Part shown: positions 32,891 through 38,923 of the stretch, piece by piece
Numbering within the stretch: position 1 is the stretch's first letter
Layout of the letters: the number at the start of each line of letters is the position of its first letter
Position numbers and translations under genes: made by a program
Source: Haliea sp.
GTDB lineage: Bacteria; Pseudomonadota; Gammaproteobacteria; Pseudomonadales; Halieaceae
Direction of reading: 5' to 3'
Assembly (NCBI GenBank): GCA_009937575.1
Contig: JAACFI010000004.1
Coordinates: 1-38,923, forward strand
DNA length: 38,923 nucleotides
Notes under the pieces: generated by a model
Databases searched by the model: none
What the model was told of the DNA's origin: nothing
Seen by the model: the letters and a program-made list of their open reading frames with translations, nothing else

Positions 32891-34204
32891 TTATCCGGCC
32901 ATCAGGGCCTCGATCTCCTCCACGGTTTTGGGCAGGCCCGCAGTGATCACTTCACAGCCCTCGTCGGTCACCACCACGTTATCCTCTACGCGGATACCTA
33001 TGCCGCGCCACTTTTTCGCCACCCTGGTGTTATGGGGCGCCACATAGATACCTGGCTCCACGGTCATCACCATTCCCGGTTCCAGCATCCTCCACTCGCC
33101 GCCGACCCGGTAATCACCCACGTCGTGCACATCCATCCCCAGCCAGTGGCCCACCCGGTGCATATAATAGCTGCGGTGGGCCTCCCGTTTAACCAGGTTG
33201 GCCACACGGCCTTTCAACAGGCCCAGCTCAACCAGACCCTCCGTTATCACCCGCACGCTGGCGTCGTGGGGCTGGTTCCAGTGGTTGCCGGGCCTGATCT
33301 GGGCGATCGCTGCCGCCTGGGCCTTCAATACCAGTTCATACAGGGCCCGCTGCTCCCGGCTGAATCGGCCATTGACCGGGAACGTGCGTGTCACGTCAGA
33401 GGCGTAGTATTCCAGCTCACAACCGGCGTCGATCAGGACCATGTCGCCGTCGCGCATTTTGCCGCTGTTCTCGACGTAGTGAAGGATACAGCCGTTTTCC
33501 CCACTGCCCACGATGCTGTTGTAGGCCGCGTGCCGGGCCCCGCCGCTGGCAAATTCATGCTGCAGCTCCGCCTCCAGCTGGTACTCGTACATACCGGGGC
33601 GACAACTGCGCATGGCCCGCTGGTGCGCCCGCACGGTGATCTGGCCGGCCCTGCGCAACAGGCGCAACTCGGCGGCGCTCTTGAACAGGCGCTGCTCGTG
33701 CAGCATGTGATCCAGGTCGGTGAATTCTCCGGGGGGAACCGCGCCACTGCTCTCCTTGCTGCGGATACTGTTGACCCAGCCCATGATCTGTCGGTCGAAC
33801 TCGGCGCTGCGGCCCATCGAGTAATAGACCCGGTCCCGCCCTTCGATCAGGCCCGGCAGGATGTCATCGATATCGCCGACAGGGAAAGCGTCGTCCGCAC
33901 CGTGGCGCTCGCAAACCCCCTCAGGACCGGCTCGGTAACCGTTCCACAGTTCCATACCGGGGTCGCGCTCCCGGCAGAATACGATGAACTGACCGTGGCG
34001 GCGCCCCGGCAGCAATACCAGCACCGCGTCCGGCTCACTAAAGCCGGACAAATAGTAGAAATCGCTGTCCTGGCGGAACGGGTACTCGGTGTCACGGCTG
34101 CGCACCTGCTCCCGGGAGGAGGGAATAATAGCGATGCTGTTGGGCTCCATCTGGGCCATCAGGTTTTTCCGCCGCCTGGCGAACTCGGTTTTACTGATGC
34201 TCAT
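32891..34204 (-). CDS. pepP: Xaa-Pro aminopeptidase P
   Basis: A 437-residue metallopeptidase that removes N-terminal residues before proline. The N-terminal domain 'FARRRKNLMAQM', 'SDFYYLSGFSEPDAVLVLLP' and the C-terminal pita-bread fold with dinuclear metal ligands are seen: Asp in 'VLIDAGCELEYYASDVTRTF' (two), His in 'HRVGHWLGMDVHDVGDYRV', Glu in 'TVEPGIYVA' and 'IRVEDNVVVT'. The ATG at 34204 (MSISKTEF) was chosen; the same frame is open to 34735 but that part lies inside the ygfB gene. It overlaps ygfB by 14 nt. Confidence 0.95.
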   Translation of the reverse strand: MSISKTEFARRRKNLMAQMEPNSIAIIPSSREQVRSRDTEYPFRQDSDFYYLSGFSEPDAVLVLLPGRRHGQFIVFCRERDPGMELWNGYRAGPEGVCERHGADDAFPVGDIDDILPGLIEGRDRVYYSMGRSAEFDRQIMGWVNSIRSKESSGAVPPGEFTDLDHMLHEQRLFKSAAELRLLRRAGQITVRAHQRAMRSCRPGMYEYQLEAELQHEFASGGARHAAYNSIVGSGENGCILHYVENSGKMRDGDMVLIDAGCELEYYASDVTRTFPVNGRFSREQRALYELVLKAQAAAIAQIRPGNHWNQPHDASVRVITEGLVELGLLKGRVANLVKREAHRSYYMHRVGHWLGMDVHDVGDYRVGGEWRMLEPGMVMTVEPGIYVAPHNTRVAKKWRGIGIRVEDNVVVTDEGCEVITAGLPKTVEEIEALMAG

Positions 34205-34769
34205 GACTGTCGGCTGAAACACTGTCCATGAAAACATTGAGCGTGGCGAATCGCAGGTATTCGACCAGTTCGAAATAACTGTCCTCGGATTCTTCCTCGC
34301 TGTCCTGCTCGTCCACGCCGGCCTTGGCGATGGAGGCGAAATCCCTGAGAATCTCACTGCTGTCCTCAGACAGTACCGGCGCGGGCCGCCCGGCACCCAC
34401 GCTGCTGTGGGCGAACCCGGCAAGGAAGCCCTTGCACCAGTCCGCGAGCGCCTCGGTGCGCGCAACGACATCCACGTCATCATCAGGCAGTAGCGGGTGG
34501 AAGTCGAATTCCTCGTCCTGCAGGGCAGCGGCAGTAACCTGGTACAGCTGCATGACCTGGCCTGCGAGATCACCGTGAAGGACCAGCTCCAGCGCCTGGG
34601 CCAGCGCTTCCAGGCAGAACTCTCCTTCCCGGGGGGCGCCTGCCGCCAACAGGCCGCACAGGCAGCCGTGCAGTGCCGAGGGAGAGGACTGCTGGCCCTG
34701 TTCGAGCAGATGGTTGGCCAGCTCCTCGACGTCAAAAACCCCGGTGTCGCCCTGGAATTCGTCGTACAC
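34191..34769 (-). CDS. ygfB: UPF0149 protein YgfB
   Basis: A 192-residue acidic, mostly helical cytoplasmic protein of the UPF0149/YgfB family. 'SPSALHGCLCGLLAAG' near the start and 'ALADWCKGFLAGFAH' in the middle are the family landmarks. In Pseudomonas YgfB is linked to control of the AmpDh3/beta-lactam response, but the role is not settled. I chose the GTG at 34769 because AGGAGA lies 7 nt before it; an ATG at 34784 and an upstream start at 34814 are less likely. It begins the ygfB-pepP-ubiH-ubiI operon. Confidence 0.88.
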   Translation of the reverse strand: MYDEFQGDTGVFDVEELANHLLEQGQQSSPSALHGCLCGLLAAGAPREGEFCLEALAQALELVLHGDLAGQVMQLYQVTAAALQDEEFDFHPLLPDDDVDVVARTEALADWCKGFLAGFAHSSVGAGRPAPVLSEDSSEILRDFASIAKAGVDEQDSEEESEDSYFELVEYLRFATLNVFMDSVSADSHEHQ

Positions 34770-34874
34770 TCTTACGTCTCCTGCCATCGACAGCCCGGCA
34801 CAGCTTTGCTGCACACTTCCACCGATAGCTGTAAAAAGCTAGGCAGGCTATTGATATTTATAAGTTTTGTGTCG

Positions 34875-34903
34875 TTGACCTCGCTGGCGCACGACACTAT
34901 AGT
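34875..34903 (+). promoter_or_regulatory. Promoter of the ZapB-like/zapA operon
   Basis: TTGACC (34875-34880), exact 17-nt spacer, TATAGT (34898-34903), 33 nt before the ATG at 34937. The best-looking sigma70 promoter of the window; its -10 sits in an inverted repeat. Confidence 0.7.
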
Positions 34904-34908
34904 AGTGT
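34894..34908. repeat. Inverted repeat covering the -10 of the zapA operon promoter
   Basis: ACACTA-TAG-TAGTGT, perfect 6-bp arms, overlapping the -10 box. With one mismatch it extends to GCAC...GTGC. It could be an operator, or a small hairpin at the 5' end of the RNA. Confidence 0.6.
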
Positions 34909-34936
34909 GCCAATAATACCACTCTAGTGCAGCTTC

Positions 34937-35137
34937 ATGGCGGAAAACCAACTCAAGGCTCTCGAACAGAAGATCGACGAGCTGATAACACTCTGCAGCG
35001 AGCTCAACCGCGAAAACCAGTCGCTCAAGGCCGACAGCGCCAACTGGCACCGGGAGCGGCAGGACCTCATCGACAAGAATGAACTGGCGCGCTCCAAAGT
35101 CGCGGCCATGATCGACCGCCTGCGGGCCATGGAGTGA
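34937..35137 (+). CDS. ZapB-like coiled-coil cell-division protein (TIGR02449 type)
   Basis: A 66-residue protein that is one continuous coiled coil ('ALEQKIDELITLCSELNREN', 'HRERQDLIDKNELARSKV'). Such proteins, annotated as TIGR02449, almost always precede zapA in gammaproteobacteria and probably act in Z-ring assembly, as ZapB does. It ends 4 nt before the zapA GTG, with the GGAG of its last codons serving as the zapA ribosome-binding site. Confidence 0.9.
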   Translation: MAENQLKALEQKIDELITLCSELNRENQSLKADSANWHRERQDLIDKNELARSKVAAMIDRLRAME

Positions 35138-35141
35138 ACTC

Positions 35142-35459
35142 GTGAACCAGCCTCACACCGTCACCGTCAAGATTCTCGACAAGGAATACCAGGTAGCCTG
35201 CCCGGAAGAGCAGGAGGCAGACCTGATCGTGTCCGCCAAGTACCTGGACAAGCAGATGCGCGATATCCGCGATACCGGCAAAGTCATCGGCCTGGAACGC
35301 ATCGCCGTGATGGCTGCCCTCAACATCAGTTACGAGCTGTTGCAGGCCTCGGAACAGTCCGGGACCGGCAGCGCTCCCCCCGAGGGCGAATCGGTGGGGC
35401 GCCTCAACCGCAAGCTGGATGATGCCCTCTACCAGCTGCGACAACTGGAAATCGGCTGA
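35142..35459 (+). CDS. zapA: Cell division protein ZapA
   Basis: A 105-residue protein that bundles FtsZ filaments at midcell. 'VTVKILDKEYQVACPEEQEA' and 'LIVSAKYLDKQMRDIRDTGK' followed by 'ERIAVMAALNISYELLQ' are the ZapA pattern: a small N-terminal globular head and a C-terminal coiled coil. The start is a GTG. The order zapB-like, zapA, 6S RNA, fau is the same as the zapA-ssrS-fau order of E. coli. Confidence 0.95.
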   Translation: MNQPHTVTVKILDKEYQVACPEEQEADLIVSAKYLDKQMRDIRDTGKVIGLERIAVMAALNISYELLQASEQSGTGSAPPEGESVGRLNRKLDDALYQLRQLEIG

Positions 35460-35495
35460 TTCAGTTAACTGTCCCCTTAAATCCAATTCCCGGGC

Positions 35496-35501
35496 TATAA
35501 T
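35496..35501 (+). promoter_or_regulatory. -10 box of the 6S RNA gene
   Basis: Consensus TATAAT with the predicted RNA start about 7 nt downstream. No good -35 is present at 16-18 nt, so an upstream element or activator may help. Confidence 0.6.
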
Positions 35502-35507
35502 TAAGGT

Positions 35508-35688
35508 GGATCCCTGGCGTATGCGCCAGGCAGACAGTCCTCGAGCCGATAAATTTGTAACCGGAGGTCTCTCGTTGCTGTTGGTGTGCATGTCCGGCGC
35601 AGCCGGGAAGCCTGATACAGTGCAGGGGCCGCCACCTTGAACCGTCGGGTTCAAGGGCAGTTCTGTCAGCGGTATGCCGGGAATCCAA
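35508..35688 (+). ncRNA. ssrS: 6S RNA
   Basis: Binds sigma70 RNA polymerase and acts as a promoter decoy in stationary phase. Location between zapA and fau is that of ssrS. Segments match E. coli 6S RNA: 'CGAGCCGATA', 'GTTGGTGTGCATG', 'CCGGGAAGCCTGATA' and 'CCACCTTGAACCGTCGGGTT' followed by CAAGGG. The ends (GGATCCCTGGCGTATGC and GCGGTATGCCGGGAATCC) pair to form the closing stem. About 181 nt, against 184 in E. coli. Exact ends are estimated. Confidence 0.9.
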
Positions 35689-35695
35689 CTCCACC

Positions 35696-36292
35696 ATGTC
35701 TGACCCCAGTGAAAACAAGGCCCGATTGCGCGAAGCGCTCCGCCGGCAAAGGCGGGCACTGAGCGACGCCGAGCAACAGGCGGCGGCAGAGGCGGCCGTC
35801 GACCACGTCGGGACCCTACCCCATTGGCAACAGGCTGAACGCGTCGCCCTGTATCTGTCCGCCGATAGCGAACTCGACACCGGGCCGCTGTCGACCTTTA
35901 GTCGAACACAGGGGAAAAGTCTCTACCTGCCGGTTATCCGCGAGGACGACAGCCTGGAATTCGCCCTGTGGGCCAGCGATGAAAGCCTGGTGGTCAACCG
36001 CTATGGCATCCCCGAGCCGCCACCAGCAGCGGCACGACACAGTGCCAACGAGCTGGATATCATTTTCCTGCCCCTGGTGGGCTGGGACGAGTTTGGCAAT
36101 CGCCTGGGTATGGGCGGGGGCTTCTACGATCGCAGCCTGGCGGGTGTGCGCCAACCGCTTCTGGTGGGCCTGGCACACGACTGCCAGCGCGCAGAACGGG
36201 TTCCACGGGAAGCATGGGATATTTCAATGGATTTCGTGGCGACAGGTTCTACCCTGGTCCGATGCCAGGGAGCCTCGCCGGAGGACCGGTAA
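35696..36292 (+). CDS. fau: 5-formyltetrahydrofolate cyclo-ligase
   Basis: Recycles 5-formyl-THF to methenyl-THF with ATP. The 198-residue product has the basic N-terminus ('ARLREALRRQRRALSDAEQQ'), the substrate strand 'DIIFLPLVGWDEFGNRLGMG' and the signature 'GGGFYDRSLAG'. In E. coli this gene (ygfA) is processed from the 6S RNA transcript; here the ATG lies 8 nt after the estimated end of the RNA. It joins folA, thyA and gcvH as a folate-related gene of the window. Confidence 0.94.
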   Translation: MSDPSENKARLREALRRQRRALSDAEQQAAAEAAVDHVGTLPHWQQAERVALYLSADSELDTGPLSTFSRTQGKSLYLPVIREDDSLEFALWASDESLVVNRYGIPEPPPAAARHSANELDIIFLPLVGWDEFGNRLGMGGGFYDRSLAGVRQPLLVGLAHDCQRAERVPREAWDISMDFVATGSTLVRCQGASPEDR

Positions 36293-36315
36293 GCGCCAGG
36301 GTGGCCCTGGCCGGG

Positions 36316-36462
36316 TCACTCCCGGATAATGACGCCCGCCTGTAACTCGGAGGCCGGTGCTGCCACGGTGTCATTGGCGGCCATTGGCATCAACAGTGTG
36401 ACTGCCACGCCTATTCCAAACGCCACCATGAGTATCAGCAAAAAGTCTGGTTTACGCTTCAC
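36316..36462 (-). CDS. 48-residue single-span membrane protein
   Basis: A short minus-strand frame from a GTG at 36462 to TGA at 36316. The N-terminus is 'VKRKPDFLLILMVAFGIGVA' (basic start then one membrane helix to about residue 27), followed by 'MAANDTVAAPASELQAGVI'. A GAGAG purine stretch lies 9-10 nt before the start. Similar tiny proteins beginning MKRKPDxLL are, as I recall, present near ilvA in pseudomonads, so it is probably a real gene and not noise. The function is unknown. It converges on fau with a 23-nt gap and lies downstream of ilvA on the same strand. Confidence 0.65.
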   Translation of the reverse strand: MKRKPDFLLILMVAFGIGVAVTLLMPMAANDTVAAPASELQAGVIIRE

Positions 36463-36545
36463 TTGTTATTTCTCTCGCCACGTCCCGGGTTGCACTCTCT
36501 TCGGAGTACTTCCCTTAATATCGCCCAATAAGGGCAACCCCTAAT

Positions 36546-36566
36546 TTTTGTTATTTTTTAACAAAA
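36546..36566. repeat. AT-rich perfect inverted repeat downstream of ilvA
   Basis: TTTTGTTA (36546-36553) and TAACAAAA (36559-36566) with a T5 loop. It lies in the 178-nt gap between ilvA and the small membrane protein gene. It may be an ilvA terminator (A/T-rich, weak) or a binding site for the small gene's promoter. A GGGTTGC / GCAACCC pair (about 36487-36540) frames the rest of the gap. Confidence 0.55.
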
Positions 36567-36640
36567 TCAAGGGAAGTCTATACCACCACAAATCAAATGG
36601 AAACCCCCGAAGTCCACGGAATCAGTGGCTTTGCGCGGAA

Positions 36641-38170
36641 TCAGGCCTGTCGCTGCCCGAGGTACAGCTGGTAGGCCCGATTTTCGGTCTCGTCCCAGTA
36701 GCGATAGTTGATCGCATCCAGCACCTGCTCGAAAATACGTCGCTCGCCGCGGGGTACCTGCACCCCCACCAGAATGCGTCCGTAGGCTGCGCCGTGATTG
36801 CGATAGTGGAACATGGAAATATTCCACCGCTGGCCCAGGCCCGAGAGAAATTTAAGCAGGGCGCCAGGGCGCTCGGGAAATTCCACCCGATAGACTCTCT
36901 CATCGTCCACCACCGCCGGTGCGTGCCCTCCCACCATGTAGCGGATATGCAGTTTGGCCACTTCATTATCGGTCATGTCCTCGGTGGTATAACCGCGCCG
37001 CTCGAGGTCCGCCAGCAATTCGACCAGGTCCTGGCCCCCGGGCACCACTGACAGGCCCACGAACACCTGGGCGGAACTCGCATCTGCGTAGCGGTAGTTG
37101 AATTCCGTAATATTCCGGCGACCCAGCACGCCGCAGAATTTGCGGAAGCTGCCCGGCTGTTCCGGGATGGTGACACTGATCACCGCCTCCCGGTGTTCAC
37201 CGATCTCGGTGCGTTCCGAGATATAGCGCAGGCGGTCGAAATTGGTGTTGGCACCGCTGACAATAGCCAGCAACTGCTGTCCGTGGGTACCGTTACTTTC
37301 CACGTATTTCTTCATTCCCGCCAGGGCCAGGGCACCGGCGGGCTCGGCAATGCTGCGGGTGTCCTCGAAAATGTCCTTGATTGCGGCGCACATTTCGTCG
37401 GTGGAGGCGGTGATCACCTCGTCCACAGTGTCGCGAATCACCCGGAAGGTCTCCCTGCCTATCTGGGCAACGGCGCAGCCATCAGCAAACAGGCCGACCT
37501 CCCGCAGGGTCGCCCGCCGACCACGCTCCATGGCCAGCTGAAGACAGGCTGCATCCTCGGGTTCCACCCCGACGATGCGCGTTTGCGGCCAGACGTATTT
37601 CACATATGCTGCGACTCCTGCCAGCAGGCCGCCACCGCCTACCGGAACGAACAGAACATCCAGTGGCCGCTGGCACTGGCGCACGATCTCCATGCCGATG
37701 GTGCCCTGACCGGCAATTACGTCCGGGTCATCGAAGGGATGCACGTAGGTCATGTCCTTCTCTTCTACCAGTTTCGCTGCGTGTTCGGCCGCCTCGTCGA
37801 AGGAGTCGCCGTGCAACAGCACCCGGGCGCCGCGCCCGCGCACCGCATCCACCTTGATCTGCGGCGTGGTGCGGGGCATGACGATAATGGCCTTCACATT
37901 CATCTTCTGGGCGGCCATGGCCAGGCCCTGTGCGTGGTTGCCGGCGGAGGCTGCCACCACACCCCGGCGCCGCTGCTCGTCGCTGAGGCGGTGCATCTTG
38001 TTATAGGCGCCGCGCAGCTTGAAAGAGAAAACCGGCTGCAAGTCCTCGCGTTTCAGCCACACCTGGTTATCCAGCCGGTGCGACATCAGCACCGCCTCTT
38101 CCACGGGGGTCTCCCGGGCAACATCGTAGACCCGCGCATCGAGAATGCGTTTGATATAGGACTGTGGCAT
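36641..38170 (-). CDS. ilvA: Threonine deaminase (biosynthetic)
   Basis: Deaminates threonine to 2-oxobutanoate, the first step to isoleucine. The 509-residue product (E. coli 514) has the PLP Lys51 in 'LQPVFSFKLRGAYNKM', 'AASAGNHAQGLAMAAQKM', the Gly-rich phosphate loop 'VPVGGGGLLAGVAAYVK' and 'ISGANTNFDRL'-like sequence 'VSGANTNFDRLRYISER'. Two ACT-like regulatory subdomains follow (about 320-410 and 415-509), so feedback by isoleucine is expected. The ATG at 38170 (MPQSYIKRIL) is family-like; the frame to 38335 adds an implausible extension over the rpiA promoter. Confidence 0.96.
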   Translation of the reverse strand: MPQSYIKRILDARVYDVARETPVEEAVLMSHRLDNQVWLKREDLQPVFSFKLRGAYNKMHRLSDEQRRRGVVAASAGNHAQGLAMAAQKMNVKAIIVMPRTTPQIKVDAVRGRGARVLLHGDSFDEAAEHAAKLVEEKDMTYVHPFDDPDVIAGQGTIGMEIVRQCQRPLDVLFVPVGGGGLLAGVAAYVKYVWPQTRIVGVEPEDAACLQLAMERGRRATLREVGLFADGCAVAQIGRETFRVIRDTVDEVITASTDEMCAAIKDIFEDTRSIAEPAGALALAGMKKYVESNGTHGQQLLAIVSGANTNFDRLRYISERTEIGEHREAVISVTIPEQPGSFRKFCGVLGRRNITEFNYRYADASSAQVFVGLSVVPGGQDLVELLADLERRGYTTEDMTDNEVAKLHIRYMVGGHAPAVVDDERVYRVEFPERPGALLKFLSGLGQRWNISMFHYRNHGAAYGRILVGVQVPRGERRIFEQVLDAINYRYWDETENRAYQLYLGQRQA

Positions 38171-38290
38171 AGCGGTACTTCTTCCGGCAGAACAGGCGAA
38201 CCGGCCATGGTAATGAAAGCGCGCTGGTTTTTCAGCCCCGCGGGTGGCCGTGATTCGGGTATTTTTGATGATAGCGACCAGGCCCTGCCC

Positions 38291-38296
38291 TATAAT
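38291..38296 (+). promoter_or_regulatory. -10 box upstream of rpiA
   Basis: Consensus TATAAT, 37 nt before the rpiA ATG. The nearest -35-like TTGATG (38264-38269) is spaced 21 nt, so the -35 is uncertain. The 163-nt gap also must hold the divergent ilvA promoter. Confidence 0.5.
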
Positions 38297-38333
38297 GACA
38301 CGGCCTTCCCCCGACAATGCGCAAGGACCGACC

Positions 38334-38923
38334 ATGAGCCAGGACGAATTGAAGCAGGCGGTTGCCGATGCGGCCCTGGATTACATCCGTCCGAAACTGG
38401 ACGACGACACGGTGCTGGGAATCGGTACCGGCTCTACCGCCAACCTGTTTATCGACAACCTGGCATCCATCCGCGGCTACCTAAACGCCACGGTGGCCAG
38501 CTCCGAGGCTTCGGCAGAGCGCCTGCGCAACCACGGCATCCCGGTCTACGACCTGAACACGGTAAACCAGGTGGATTTCTACGTGGACGGCGCGGACGAG
38601 AGCAACGCTGCCCTGCAGCTGATCAAGGGTGGCGGCGCGGCCCTGACCCGCGAAAAGATCATCACCGCTGTGGCCCGGGAATTTATCTGTATCGCGGATG
38701 AGAGCAAGCTGGTTCACACCCTGGGAAAATTTCCCCTGCCGGTCGAGGTCATCCCCATGGCCCGCAGTCACGTGGCCCGCGAACTGGTCAAACTGGGCGG
38801 CGACCCGGTCTACCGGGAGGGTGTGGTCACGGACAATGGCAATGTCATCCTGGACGTCTACAACTTCTCCATTCCCCAGCCGCTGGCGACCGAAGAGAAG
38901 ATCAACAATATCACCGGGGTGGT
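38334..38923 (+). CDS. rpiA: Ribose-5-phosphate isomerase A (3' end outside window)
   Basis: Interconverts ribose-5-phosphate and ribulose-5-phosphate in the pentose phosphate pathway. The visible 196 residues show the family pattern: '[17 protein letters not shown]' for phosphate binding, '[18 protein letters not shown]', the catalytic Asp in '[13 protein letters not shown]' and '[19 protein letters not shown]', then '[20 protein letters not shown]'. The ATG at 38334 has AAGGA 8 nt before it. The C-terminal 20-25 residues lie beyond the right edge. Divergent from ilvA. Confidence 0.96.
   Translation, partial: MSQDELKQAVADAALDYIRPKLDDDTVLGIGTGSTANLFIDNLASIRGYLNATVASSEASAERLRNHGIPVYDLNTVNQVDFYVDGADESNAALQLIKGGGAALTREKIITAVAREFICIADESKLVHTLGKFPLPVEVIPMARSHVARELVKLGGDPVYREGVVTDNGNVILDVYNFSIPQPLATEEKINNITGV

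Noticed and set aside
32705-34231. Plus-strand frame of 508 codons
   Set aside because: Antisense to pepP and ubiH, both with full motifs.
34205-34735. N-terminal extension of pepP by 177 codons
   Set aside because: Lies inside ygfB, which has a better start and family motifs; PepP has its normal length from 34204.
37193-38701. Plus-strand frame of 502 codons spanning into rpiA
   Set aside because: Antisense to ilvA, then a wrong frame of rpiA.

Overview
The window looks like a chromosomal segment of a GC-rich marine-type gammaproteobacterium. I favour a relative of the Halieaceae/Cellvibrionales, but this is inference from gene content and order, not a database match. Several blocks are classic gammaproteobacterial neighbourhoods: rppH-ptsP-(NRDE)-lgt-thyA-folA; ygfB-pepP-ubiH-ubiI divergent from a ZapB-like gene, zapA, 6S RNA and fau; and ilvA divergent from rpiA. 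No transposase, integrase, tRNA, rRNA or CRISPR array was seen.

Layout. 1-1.9 kb (minus): 3'-truncated TonB-dependent receptor with a His/Glu-rich loop, plus a small HDH/CxxC protein, together a likely metal (zinc?) uptake pair. 1.9-4.8 kb (minus): gltS, a SnoaL-like protein, an alpha/beta hydrolase and a small unknown protein. 5.0-9.5 kb: coniferyl-aldehyde-type dehydrogenase, a tandem DUF3012 lipoprotein, a VOC protein, an orphan solute-binding protein and a GlpQ phosphodiesterase with a puzzling start. 9.5-12 kb: pyruvate kinase and glucokinase, facing a QseBC/PmrAB-like two-component pair (12-14 kb). 14.1-14.9 kb: a decayed c-type cytochrome gene. 15.1-15.4 kb: a cold-shock gene with a strong terminator, followed by a 15-bp tandem repeat.

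15.4-21 kb (minus) is a seven-gene, tightly coupled operon: DUF3450 coiled-coil protein, TtpC-like long ExbB, short ExbB, two ExbDs, TonB and a TPR protein. This is a complete TonB2-type energy-transduction machine and could power receptors such as the one at the left edge.

21.2-27.8 kb: folate/thymidylate genes, lipoprotein maturation (lgt), an NRDE protein, nitrogen-PTS enzyme I (ptsP), RNA pyrophosphohydrolase (rppH) and a HAD phosphatase. 27.9-30.3 kb: a secreted SUMF1-fold protein, an RlmI-type methyltransferase and gcvH without gcvT or gcvP. 30.4-34.8 kb: ubiquinone hydroxylases, aminopeptidase P and YgfB. 34.9-36.3 kb: ZapB-like protein, ZapA, 6S RNA and formyl-THF cyclo-ligase. 36.3-38.9 kb: a 48-residue membrane protein, threonine deaminase, and rpiA running off the right edge.

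Most of the window is housekeeping. The points most worth a second look are the TonB2-type operon with its odd 5' control region, the metal-receptor pair, the glpQ start that overlaps a terminator, the cytochrome pseudogene, and the tiny membrane protein next to ilvA.
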